From NCBI GenBank assembly GCA_964612075.1, contig CAZTFC010000006.1, positions 1-64,000 of the forward strand: a stretch of 64,000 nt of DNA, in the 5' to 3' direction. How positions within the stretch are numbered: position 1 is the stretch's first letter; the number at the start of each line of letters is the position of its first letter. Origin of the DNA: UBA2219 sp964612075 (GTDB taxonomy: Bacteria > Desulfobacterota > Deferrimicrobia > Deferrimicrobiales > Deferrimicrobiaceae). Under the pieces are notes generated by a model that ran no database searches, was not told where the DNA came from, and saw only the letters and a program-made list of their open reading frames with translations. The translations under genes were made by a program, and so were the position numbers. Below are positions 52,467 to 59,306 of the stretch, in pieces.

Positions 52467-52862
52467 TCATGCCGTCCGTTCCTTCCACCGGAGAAACTCC
52501 TGCTTCGCGAACTCCTCGGCTTTCTTTTCTTCCCATGGGTCCCTGTTGGACGGCTTGTACACATGGCGGCGGACGTGATGGCCGACCTCGTGCAGAAACA
52601 GCCACACGAAAACGTCCTCCGGATCGATCCGTATCCCGTTCCTTCGGGATATGACTCCCGCGAGCCGCTTCACGTCCGTATCCGGGTCAAGGATGATCTC
52701 TCCCTCCCCGTAACACGCGGGGACTTCCAGCAACCCCCACCGCTTCAACCGGACCGCGCGGACATCGTGTTTCAGGCATTCCGACAGCACGTTGAAGCCG
52801 CGCGGGAAAAGCCGCCGCACGTTGGCGTGTGCCTCGAAAAAATCCGTCACCGAATCCGTCAT
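52467..52862 (-). CDS. HExxH metallopeptidase, ImmA/IrrE- or SprT-like
   Basis: 131 residues. FLHEVGHHVRRH (HEVGH at 91-95) supplies two zinc ligands and the catalytic Glu. A downstream acidic helix EEKKAEEFAKQEF (about 111-123) resembles the third-ligand helix of ImmA/IrrE proteins. ImmA proteases of mobile elements cleave their XRE repressor to induce excision, and an XRE repressor is present at 57617-57832. ATG 52862 overlaps the prohead protease stop as ATGA. Confidence 0.72.
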   Translation of the reverse strand: MTDSVTDFFEAHANVRRLFPRGFNVLSECLKHDVRAVRLKRWGLLEVPACYGEGEIILDPDTDVKRLAGVISRRNGIRIDPEDVFVWLFLHEVGHHVRRHVYKPSNRDPWEEKKAEEFAKQEFLRWKERTA

Positions 52863-53455
52863 CGGATCGCCCCCCGCCATCGGGAAAGCGGAATCGTGAC
52901 CGTCCGCTGGTCCTGATGGTCCCGCTGGTCCTTATGTCCTCCGCACCGGAAGCCCGCTTTCGAGCAATTGCAGGAACAGCCCTTTTCCGCGATCCCGAAG
53001 GCGAGGTTCTTCACCGTAGTCGCGTTAGGATTCGCCGGAACGCCAACGAGGGAGTATTCGAGTAGTTCCCATTCCTTGATGTCGCGTCCTCCACCGGGAC
53101 GCGGCTTCGCGCTGATGACGGAGAAACCGATCGACCACCCGTTGATGTAACCTTCCTTCACCTTTCGGAATAGTCGCCTTCCCCGTTCGTCCGGAAAGAA
53201 TCGCGTCTTCGCGATAAGTGCCTTCTCTCCGTTATGCTCGCCTTTCCGGATGGAGAGGGGCTTCGCCACTGGCTCCATCCCGGCGGTATCCCTCCCGTGC
53301 CCGAACAGGACCACCGGCTTGCCCTTGATCCGAACCCCATCGGCTCGCACGACATCCCCCACGCGGTCAACGTGTTCGGTAGTGATTGCCGCCTCGACGA
53401 TCAGTTCCTTTTCATCGACCGCCCTGACATCCCCGGCGAATACCTTTCGTTCCAT
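52859..53455 (-). CDS. HK97-type prohead protease (peptidase S78)
   Basis: 198 residues. Catalytic His53 in PVVLFGHGRD, Ser108 in NGWSIGFSV and an acidic residue in LLEYSLVGVPANPNA. It matures the procapsid by cleaving scaffold and capsid proteins. A cysteine-rich tail (CSCNCSKAGFRCGG) follows the domain, which is unusual. GGAGGG precedes the ATG at 53455. No major capsid gene follows, unlike in complete phages. Confidence 0.9.
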   Translation of the reverse strand: MERKVFAGDVRAVDEKELIVEAAITTEHVDRVGDVVRADGVRIKGKPVVLFGHGRDTAGMEPVAKPLSIRKGEHNGEKALIAKTRFFPDERGRRLFRKVKEGYINGWSIGFSVISAKPRPGGGRDIKEWELLEYSLVGVPANPNATTVKNLAFGIAEKGCSCNCSKAGFRCGGHKDQRDHQDQRTVTIPLSRWRGAIR

Positions 53456-53459
53456 GGCC

Positions 53460-54275
53460 TTAGCCCTCCAATTCCTTCGCGACCTGATGGATCTCTTCCT
53501 CGGTAACGCTCGCCGCGAGCCGCTGGAAATCCAACTCGCGAGCGTTCTCGTCCCCGACCAGTCTCCCGAGGTGCAATTTATGGATCGCATCGACCGCCTC
53601 CGGCAGAGGACCGTCGCCCCAAATCGTTTCGATCTCCTCGGGGCGGATCGTCAGGTCCTGCCCCTCGACGATCTGCCATTTCCCAGCCCGCACGCCCGCG
53701 AGGCACTTCAGCGGCTCGACGGAGAAGGAACCAGGCGGCTTGTTGCTTTTGTAGATTTCCTTCAGCGCCGGGTCGGCGGATACCACCTTGAAGAATTTGC
53801 CAGGGATCCTCTGAGAGACGATCCGCCGGGGAACGACGCTCGCGACGGCCAAGCGCACCGCGACCGCCTTCTTTGCGGTCTCTACGAGGTCCGCCTGCTT
53901 CCTGCGAATGTCCTCCATGAGCGCTTCCGTTTTCTCGACCGCCGCCCGCGTCAGCCGGGAAGCCGCTTCGGTCTTCAGGATCCCGGTTTCATCCCGAAGA
54001 TCCTCAACGGCGTGTCGCTTCTTCTCCGCGATTCCTCTCGCCCGCTCCAAGTCCTCCGCGAAGGCGCGCCGGTCGGCTTCTGCGGCTTTCACCGCCTGCC
54101 GGTCCTTCCACCCGCCGCCGACGGCTTGGGCTTTCGCCGCCAGCACGGCCCGGTCGGCTTCCTCGACTTTCCGCGCCAGCCCCAGCACCTCCGCTTCCGC
54201 CGCCGCGAGTTCCACCTCCGCCGCTTCGAGAGTAAGGAGCCGCTCCTTCATTTTTTCTGCCGTGCTCTTCGCCAT
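53460..54275 (-). CDS. Coiled-coil protein in the packaging module
   Basis: 271 residues. Residues 1-140 are an Ala/Glu/Arg-rich coiled coil (KMKERLLTLEAAEVELAAAE and following). The C-terminal half is globular (GKFFKVVSADPALKEIYKSN, then WQIVEGQDLTIRPEEIETIW). It occupies the slot between large terminase and prohead protease where a portal gene is normally found, but it has no portal features. A scaffold or capsid-size-redirecting role is possible; not recognised. Confidence 0.7.
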   Translation of the reverse strand: MAKSTAEKMKERLLTLEAAEVELAAAEAEVLGLARKVEEADRAVLAAKAQAVGGGWKDRQAVKAAEADRRAFAEDLERARGIAEKKRHAVEDLRDETGILKTEAASRLTRAAVEKTEALMEDIRRKQADLVETAKKAVAVRLAVASVVPRRIVSQRIPGKFFKVVSADPALKEIYKSNKPPGSFSVEPLKCLAGVRAGKWQIVEGQDLTIRPEEIETIWGDGPLPEAVDAIHKLHLGRLVGDENARELDFQRLAASVTEEEIHQVAKELEG

Positions 54276-54287
54276 TTTCGTCCTCCG

Positions 54288-55700
54288 TTAATCGTTGATT
54301 CCCACGCCGAGGAAAAATATCCCCGGAGTGGATCGTTGCCTTTGAAGTTGAACCAGCACGCCTGCCGCCGCGTTGATTAGGTCATCGTGTCCTCCGGGAC
54401 CGTGGTCGATGCTGTCCTTCCCGCCCCTTGCGGTCCTGCGTTCGAGGCGGACGAGTTGCGATACGAGCCGTTCGCTGTCGAGAAGTTCCACCCGCCCGCT
54501 GTTCAAGACCGGAAGAAGTTCGCCGTATATCTCCGACTTCGACTTCTCCGAGGTCCGATACTCGATCCCTGCTTTTCGGAACTGTTCCCTCGGCCACTCT
54601 CCCGCGTACCGATCGCCAGCGACCTCGCGGATCCGGTACGTCTTCAGCAGTTCCGCGAACTCGGCGACCACCGCCTCCGGACTGAAGGGAGGTTTCCGTT
54701 CCCGAACGGCGTCGAGGATCGCCGTACCCTTCTCCGAGTGACCGATCGCCAGGGTGAAAGAGTCCTGCCCTCCCCCGGACGGATCGACGAACGCCGAATA
54801 GGAGATGCCCGAGAGCGGGGGTAACTCGTAACGGCCCGGAACGACCACGGCCTCGACGGCCTCCTGCGCGACGAACGCTTCGAGGTCGGACCGGAACTCG
54901 GCTCCATACTCCGCCGCCGCGACCGCTGCGTCCTGAAGATAGGCGCGGTCGATCACTTTTTGCAGAACCAGAGGATTCATGTCCCGAGTGGAGGCCTTCC
55001 AGACGAGCACGTCTGAGTCGTCCTTCCCGTAGTGTTCCTTGTAGGTCTGGTACATGACGCCCCGCCGGGAATACGGGGACCCGATCGCGATGAGCATCGC
55101 CCCCGGAACCGTCGCCATCGCAGGGCGGATCGCGTTCAGGATTTCCTCGTCCGGGTTCGCGGACTCGTCCGACCGCCAATAGGCAACCTCGTCGAGAAGA
55201 GCCGCGACGACCGTCCTTCCCCGGACGGCCCGGAAGGAGGCCGTATGCACCTCGATGGAGATTCCGTTCGTCAGGTGGATGTCCTCCTCCGTCCGCCGCT
55301 CGATCAGGGCCGCGAGCATCGGCACGGATTCGAGGAACGCGACGACGTACCGCATCAAAACCTTTGCCTGCCCACGGTCGCATGCGATCAGCATGACGAT
55401 CCCCCGCTCCCCCGGAGCGAGGATGTCCCGGTAGGAACGAAAGCACGCGAGGAATACCCCGATCAACGCGGAGATCCGGGACTTCCCGCCACGACGCCCG
55501 ACGATGAACCACGCCTCTCTGGATTGCGCCGCTGGAGGCGTCTCCCTGCCTGTGTGCTTAATGAACTTGGTGACATCCGACTCCTCCATCGGCAATCCGA
55601 AAACCGCCTGCAGAGCGACAATCCACGCCTTCCACGAGGTCAAGTCGCTAAAGAACCGACCGAACAGGTTCGGGTCGAGGATCGTGTCGATGATGTTCAC
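54288..55700 (-). CDS. terL: Terminase large subunit
   Basis: 470 residues from GTG 55700. ATPase: Walker A VGRRGGKS (67-74), Walker B VVAALLDEVAYWR, coupling motif LIAIGSPYSRRG. C-terminal nuclease: acid in AFVDPSGGGQDS, then GDRYAGEWPREQ and GPGGHDDLINAAAG. It cuts and pumps DNA into proheads. It overlaps the upstream gene as GTGA. Confidence 0.92.
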   Translation of the reverse strand: MNIIDTILDPNLFGRFFSDLTSWKAWIVALQAVFGLPMEESDVTKFIKHTGRETPPAAQSREAWFIVGRRGGKSRISALIGVFLACFRSYRDILAPGERGIVMLIACDRGQAKVLMRYVVAFLESVPMLAALIERRTEEDIHLTNGISIEVHTASFRAVRGRTVVAALLDEVAYWRSDESANPDEEILNAIRPAMATVPGAMLIAIGSPYSRRGVMYQTYKEHYGKDDSDVLVWKASTRDMNPLVLQKVIDRAYLQDAAVAAAEYGAEFRSDLEAFVAQEAVEAVVVPGRYELPPLSGISYSAFVDPSGGGQDSFTLAIGHSEKGTAILDAVRERKPPFSPEAVVAEFAELLKTYRIREVAGDRYAGEWPREQFRKAGIEYRTSEKSKSEIYGELLPVLNSGRVELLDSERLVSQLVRLERRTARGGKDSIDHGPGGHDDLINAAAGVLVQLQRQRSTPGIFFLGVGIND

Positions 55701-56266
55701 TCGCCGCTCCCGTTGTCCGGATTCTTCTTCCGCCGCTTCCCCTCGATGTAGGACTGAAGGTCCACCGTCCGAGGAGGTCTCTTCCCGGCGAGGTCGTACA
55801 GGAGGACGACGGTCCGCTCGACCGCGTTCATGTACCCCATAAAGCCCGTCTCGACGATCGGCAGGAGTTTCCCGTCCGCAACGATGGACGTCTGCCGGTC
55901 GATCCACGCCGAGATGGACCGGACGATCGCCAACTTCGCCGCGAGATTCCCCATGAGTATCCGTTGCCCCCCGGACAGCGAGCCAAGGTCATCTTCGAGT
56001 TCCCCCAGAATCCGCGCCAGTTCCCGCCCTTGTGAGGTCCGGAGGTCCGTGAACCTCCGCCGGACGACCCGTGACTTCTCCCCATGCTTTAAGTTGGGGC
56101 CGGAAGGGTGCGTTTCCCAATATTTCTTAAGGTTTTCGTGGTTTTTCGAGGACCTCTTGCGCTTCGTCTCGCCCGTGGTCATCGGCAACCGCCTCGAAGA
56201 ACGCGCCCCCGGCGCTCCCGGCGTCCCGGTCGGCTCAGTAACCTCTTGAATTTCATCATCTTTCAT
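55697..56266 (-). CDS. Probable small terminase subunit
   Basis: 189 residues from ATG 56266 (ATG 56302 is also possible). The basic N-terminal part (TKRKRSSKNHENLKKYWETH) and the helical region (FTDLRTSQGRELARILGELE; LAAKLAIVRSISAWIDRQTS) are compatible with a DNA-recognising small terminase. The assignment rests mostly on position, since it is directly upstream of and overlapping terL. Confidence 0.55.
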   Translation of the reverse strand: MKDDEIQEVTEPTGTPGAPGARSSRRLPMTTGETKRKRSSKNHENLKKYWETHPSGPNLKHGEKSRVVRRRFTDLRTSQGRELARILGELEDDLGSLSGGQRILMGNLAAKLAIVRSISAWIDRQTSIVADGKLLPIVETGFMGYMNAVERTVVLLYDLAGKRPPRTVDLQSYIEGKRRKKNPDNGSGE

Positions 56267-56282
56267 CGGCGCGACCTGCTGA

Positions 56283-56504
56283 TTATGTATCAGGTAATCC
56301 ATCTTTTTTACCGGGCTTGGACGCCGCCCGGTCACTGGCGTCCCTTTTTGCGCGATCTTCCCGCCCCTCCCGTTGCCAGTGATAGGGGCAACAATGGTCC
56401 TTGCAGACCGCGATCGGCTCTTTCTGCATGCGGCAGTTCAGGGTGATGCAGGGATTCGGTTCGGTCATGTCGGTCCTATCGGTCGTGTCCTTCATGTCGG
56501 TCAT
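56283..56504 (-). CDS. Small cysteine-rich protein
   Basis: 73 residues. Cysteines CITLNC and CKDHCCPYHW suggest a metal-binding knuckle. AAGGAGG lies seven bases before the ATG at 56504, which overlaps the upstream replication gene stop as ATGA. The first codons contain short imperfect repeats of ACCGACATGA. No known function. Confidence 0.6.
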   Translation of the reverse strand: MTDMKDTTDRTDMTEPNPCITLNCRMQKEPIAVCKDHCCPYHWQREGREDRAKRDASDRAASKPGKKDGLPDT

Positions 56505-57340
56505 ATCGTTGCCTCCTTTCCGAACAACTCATCCACTTCGGCTTTCGGGGCATCGAGAGCCAATAGAGTTTGCTTCGCCGATGCAACGGGGATTTCCCCG
56601 GCATCAACCCCCCGTTGCAACTCAGGGATGAAATCGCGCCAGTCCATTCGTTTCTTAAACGACGGGGTTGACTTGCCGTTCCCGCCGTTGCCCTTCGGGT
56701 GAGATGGCGAAGCGGGCGGCCCCCAAAGGCCAGCCCGCGCTCCGCCGCCTACGTTCAGCGTTGGCATCTCTTCGCGGCTTGGTTCTTTTACTTCTTCTTT
56801 TTCTTTTTTTGGTATTGGTATTGGTTCTGGTATTGGTTCTTGTTCCGAAACGGTTTCGGAACCCTTGTAAAAGGGTTTATCAAAGGGTTTATCAAGCCCT
56901 TTCATGAACGGGGCGAGATTGGTGGAGAGGTAATCCACGGACCGACGGTCGGTGGTGAAGCGGATCGCGGCATCGCAGAAGCCCGCCATCAAAGGAGTTT
57001 TTGGCAGTGCCGCGAGATGACGCACAACGTGCTTGGCCTGATTTTCGTTCTGGAGCGGGTCGTACTTTAGGGTGTTGGGAATGAACAGAACGCGGGAATT
57101 TTCGTCGTATAGGATCAGGCCTCCTGCAACCAACTCGCTCCAAGCCGCACGCAAACGTCGAGGTTTCCATCGCAAATCGGCAAGAACGTAACTCTGATCG
57201 AGCAAAAAGATGCCGCTCATGTGCCGGTGCGGACAGGTCAATATGTAAAACCAGAGCAACTTGCCGTCGTCGGACAGGGACAGAAACTTTTCGTCGTTCC
57301 ACACCCGAACGTAGATCGCTTTATACCCCCCGCCGCTCAT
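56501..57340 (-). CDS. Phage replisome organizer-like protein
   Basis: 279 residues. The N-terminal 120 residues (YKAIYVRVWNDEKFLSLSDD, then KLLWFYILTCPHRHMSGIF and WKPRRLRAAWSELVAGGLIL) match the winged-helix domain of phage replication initiators (DnaD/replisome-organizer type). A linker with a PEPIPEPIPIPKKEKEEVKE repeat and a short helical C-terminus (DWRDFIPELQRGVDAGEI) follow. It likely binds the element's origin and recruits the host helicase. Confidence 0.7.
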   Translation of the reverse strand: MSGGGYKAIYVRVWNDEKFLSLSDDGKLLWFYILTCPHRHMSGIFLLDQSYVLADLRWKPRRLRAAWSELVAGGLILYDENSRVLFIPNTLKYDPLQNENQAKHVVRHLAALPKTPLMAGFCDAAIRFTTDRRSVDYLSTNLAPFMKGLDKPFDKPFYKGSETVSEQEPIPEPIPIPKKEKEEVKEPSREEMPTLNVGGGARAGLWGPPASPSHPKGNGGNGKSTPSFKKRMDWRDFIPELQRGVDAGEIPVASAKQTLLALDAPKAEVDELFGKEATI

Positions 57341-57356
57341 CTCCCTGTAACCTCCT

Positions 57357-57620
57357 TCACAGCCTGCCTTGCGATTTCATCGAGGCTTTCCGGCTCCTCC
57401 GCTCGTGGTGTAAGACTTCACGAACGATCTCATCTACGTTCAGGGGTTCCACGACGAACCGTTGCATGAAGTTATCAATGGATTCGCGATCAAGCAGTAT
57501 TCCGGCGGAAGGAGGGTGGATGTGTTTAATGTTCGGCAGGAGGTGCCTACGCACCCACTTTACGCTTCGGTTGCCGCAATACTTGCCGGCCTCTGCCAAT
57601 GTTAGGTAAGGGCCGGTCAC
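57357..57620 (-). CDS. Helix-turn-helix protein, excisionase-like
   Basis: 87 residues. YLTLAEAGKYCGNRSVKWVR then RHLLPNIKHIHPPSAGILLD is the winged-helix pattern of Xis/HTH_17 proteins. It overlaps the XRE gene stop as a 4-base overlap. It could be the excision factor for the integrase or an early regulator. Confidence 0.65.
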   Translation of the reverse strand: MTGPYLTLAEAGKYCGNRSVKWVRRHLLPNIKHIHPPSAGILLDRESIDNFMQRFVVEPLNVDEIVREVLHHERRSRKASMKSQGRL

Positions 57621-57832
57621 CGCCGATCCTTTTTCGGAGATTCGAAGATCGTCGTTACCGGAACACGGAGAACATCGGCGATCCGTTGCGCCTCATCCGG
57701 TGTTGCCGAACGCCGTCCTCTTTCGATCTGGGATAGGCGGGTTTGGTTGATCCCCACCTCGATGGCAAGATCGGTTTGTGACAAGAGCCGCTGGTGCCGG
57801 ATTCGCGCGAGGGCTGAAGGTATGTTCCGCAT
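57617..57832 (-). CDS. XRE family repressor-like regulator
   Basis: 71 residues, a single HTH_3 domain: IRHQRLLSQTDLAIEVGINQ, TRLSQIERGRRSATPDEAQR, IADVLRVPVTTIFE. The size fits a Cro/CI-type control protein. Its ribosome site (GGAGG) lies within an inverted repeat at 57833-57864. It is a candidate target of the ImmA-like protease. Confidence 0.85.
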   Translation of the reverse strand: MRNIPSALARIRHQRLLSQTDLAIEVGINQTRLSQIERGRRSATPDEAQRIADVLRVPVTTIFESPKKDRR

Positions 57833-57864
57833 TGTCCCTCCATGGATCTATCTTTCGAGGGACA
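57833..57864 (-). promoter_or_regulatory. Inverted repeat enclosing the xre ribosome-binding site
   Basis: TGTCCCTC (57833-57840) and GAGGGACA (57857-57864), perfect 8-base arms, 16-base spacer. On the mRNA the second arm holds the GGAGGGA ribosome site next to the ATG, so folding would hide it; alternatively it is an operator for the XRE protein. Confidence 0.55.
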
Positions 57865-57923
57865 GCGTCTTACACCTCTACGGCGCTGACAAATTCTAAA
57901 AAATGAAAATATTGAACGTTGGT

Positions 57924-58472
57924 TTATCGGTGGGTTGGGGGCATCGTTTTCTTACACAACTCGTAGTACCGGCGGGCTGTCGCGGCCGATACTCCGAACA
58001 TCTTCCCGGCCAACTGGAACGTTTCAACGGTAAGAGGTGCCCCTTCTTTCCTGCGCCTGCAAATTTCGTCGTAGACCGGCAGCGCCTTGAGGATCCGATC
58101 CTGCTCAGCGCCGATGTGTGCTCCCTTCCGCCTCCCTAAACCGAACGCCTCATCCAACGTTCGAACCTCGAGGCAGGTGTATCTCAGGTACGCTTCCCTC
58201 AATTCGCCATAAGCCCAATCCGGCAACCGGACATTCCACTCGGCGCATCGCAAGATGGTGCGGAACAGTTCCACGCGGTCCCCTGCAAGGAAGCCGCGCC
58301 GGGACGATTTCAAATCGCTCGCGATGAGGTCGCGCACTTTGAGCGATTCGCCCTCATCCTTCTTGGTGCGCGACGGTGCGCTCCGCGTCGGCTTGGTCGG
58401 CTGTACGCTCGCCTTCTTGCGCGGGGCGTCATTGGGGGATTTCCGGCTTTGGGTTGATTTGCCCTTCTTCAT
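57924..58472 (-). CDS. Unknown element protein with C-terminal HTH-like helices
   Basis: 182 residues from ATG 58472 after GGAGG. The N-terminal 55 residues are basic and Ser/Lys/Pro-rich (disordered). The rest is helical, ending TVETFQLAGKMFGVSAATAR then RYYELCKK, which looks like a helix-turn-helix. Possibly DNA binding; no family recognised. It is the first long gene of the minus-strand early region. Confidence 0.6.
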   Translation of the reverse strand: MKKGKSTQSRKSPNDAPRKKASVQPTKPTRSAPSRTKKDEGESLKVRDLIASDLKSSRRGFLAGDRVELFRTILRCAEWNVRLPDWAYGELREAYLRYTCLEVRTLDEAFGLGRRKGAHIGAEQDRILKALPVYDEICRRRKEGAPLTVETFQLAGKMFGVSAATARRYYELCKKTMPPTHR

Positions 58473-58614
58473 GATCCACCTCCGCTTCGGTGGTCCGCTT
58501 GAGGTGAAGCCGGGGGAAGGCGGTAGCGGTTCCCGCGTTGTCAACTACCGGGATCAGCGGCAGTCTATCCCCCGACAACCGATTCATTTTTTCAGGCGCG
58601 TCCTCCGTTGTCAT
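58429..58614 (-). CDS. 61-residue hypothetical protein
   Basis: The ATG at 58614 overlaps the stop of the upstream gene as ATGA. The product begins MTTEDAPEKMNRLSGDRLPL; no domain is visible. It overlaps the next gene start by 44 bases, which lowers confidence. Confidence 0.35.
   Translation of the reverse strand: MTTEDAPEKMNRLSGDRLPLIPVVDNAGTATAFPRLHLKRTTEAEVDHEEGQINPKPEIPQ
58583..58600 (+). repeat. 18-bp direct repeat copy 1
   Basis: TTCATTTTTTCAGGCGCG; identical copy at 58866-58883, near the right end of the element. Confidence 0.7.
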
Positions 58615-58838
58615 ATGACGTCGGATGCGGGCATGGTCCCGCGCGCCATTCCCACGATTTCCGCCGCTGTGCTCCACGGGATCTCCCAAAGGTACACATG
58701 CAACAGCACGGCCTCTTCGTGCGAGAGCCGTGGATCCTTTGCGCCCCAGCGCAGTACGCCGTCTTCGTCGCGAAGCCTCGCCATAAGGGCTTCCGCCTTG
58801 CGTGTTTCTTCCGGGGTCAGCACGGGCTTTATCTTCAT
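58611..58838 (-). CDS. 75-residue hypothetical phage protein
   Basis: Starts MKIKPVLTPEETRKAEALMA at ATG 58838, preceded by GAGGA; an in-frame ATG at 58856 would add six residues. Helical, with LSHEEAVLLHVYLWEIPWST and AAEIVGMARGTMP at the end. No known family. It is the first gene after the right att site on the minus strand. Confidence 0.55.
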   Translation of the reverse strand: MKIKPVLTPEETRKAEALMARLRDEDGVLRWGAKDPRLSHEEAVLLHVYLWEIPWSTAAEIVGMARGTMPASDVI

Positions 58839-58865
58839 GCCTTCTTCCTCAGCCATCCCAGCCGG

Positions 58866-58883
58866 TTCATTTTTTCAGGCGCG
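58866..58883 (+). repeat. 18-bp direct repeat copy 2
   Basis: Second copy of TTCATTTTTTCAGGCGCG; its last six bases run into the 20-bp terminal repeat at 58878. Confidence 0.7.
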
Positions 58884-58897
58884 CCAGCGGCGCGTTT
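58878..58897 (+). repeat. 20-bp terminal repeat copy 2
   Basis: GGCGCGCCAGCGGCGCGTTT, identical and in the same orientation as 44787-44806, 83 bases inside the right att. Confidence 0.6.
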
Positions 58898-58980
58898 GCC
58901 GGTTCATTTTACCCTTTTTTGACCCGTTTTGTCCGACATAAGTGACGCAAAGTGCTGGATTCATTAAGCAAAATACCGCC

Positions 58981-59026
58981 TTCGTAATCAGCAGGTCGTC
59001 GGTTCAATCCCGACCGCCGGCTCCAT
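58981..59026 (+). repeat. att site, right
   Basis: 46 bases identical to the tRNA-Thr 3' half at 44671-44716. The upstream half of a tRNA is absent, so this is a repeat and not a second gene. Confidence 0.93.
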
Positions 59027-59086
59027 GTTTTTCCCCCAGCCGTTACACGTGAGGGATTGAACCTGCGCACAATCCCGCTGGCCATG

Positions 59087-59206
59087 GATGGTCAAATCGG
59101 CGACAGCCAGGAGGGCTTAGTGCCGCGGGCGCCATGGAGGGCGCAGGAGCGGCTGGCCGCCAGGGATGGCGACGGATCTTGTTGCCCCGGCCGACCGCCG
59201 GCTCCA
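59087..59206 (+). repeat. Structured non-coding scar with hairpin motifs and a third tRNA-end remnant
   Basis: The 280 bases between the right att and gspD hold no gene. Hairpin units GCGCCATGGAGGGCGC (59129-59144) and CGCCAGGGATGGCG (59158-59171) occur, with a related CCATGGATGG near 59092. The segment ends with CGACCGCCGGCTCCA (59192-59206), the last 15 bases of tRNA-Thr including CCA, suggesting an older integration event. Confidence 0.6.
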
Positions 59207-59306
59207 CGCAAAGACAGCGCTTACAGCTTCGCCCCTTTTTCCCGGTCCCTCTTCTGCTCGCGTTCCGATTGCATTCCGACCCTATCCGAAAGCGACCGGT
59301 CCCGGT

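Larger units (their letters stand above)
44671..59026. mobile_element. tRNA-Thr-integrated phage satellite-like element
   Basis: 14.4 kb bounded by identical 46-bp direct repeats. It carries a tyrosine integrase next to the tRNA, HTH/RHH regulators, a replication-organizer-like gene, probable small and clear large terminase, HK97 prohead protease, a RelA/SpoT protein and unknown cargo. Portal, major capsid, tail and lysis genes are not recognised. Without the IS21 insertion it is about 11.9 kb. It may be a satellite that uses a helper phage, or a decayed prophage. Confidence 0.85.

Noticed and set aside
58981..59026. Second tRNA-Thr gene
   Set aside because: Only the 3' half is present; there is no acceptor 5' strand or D arm, so it is the right att repeat.
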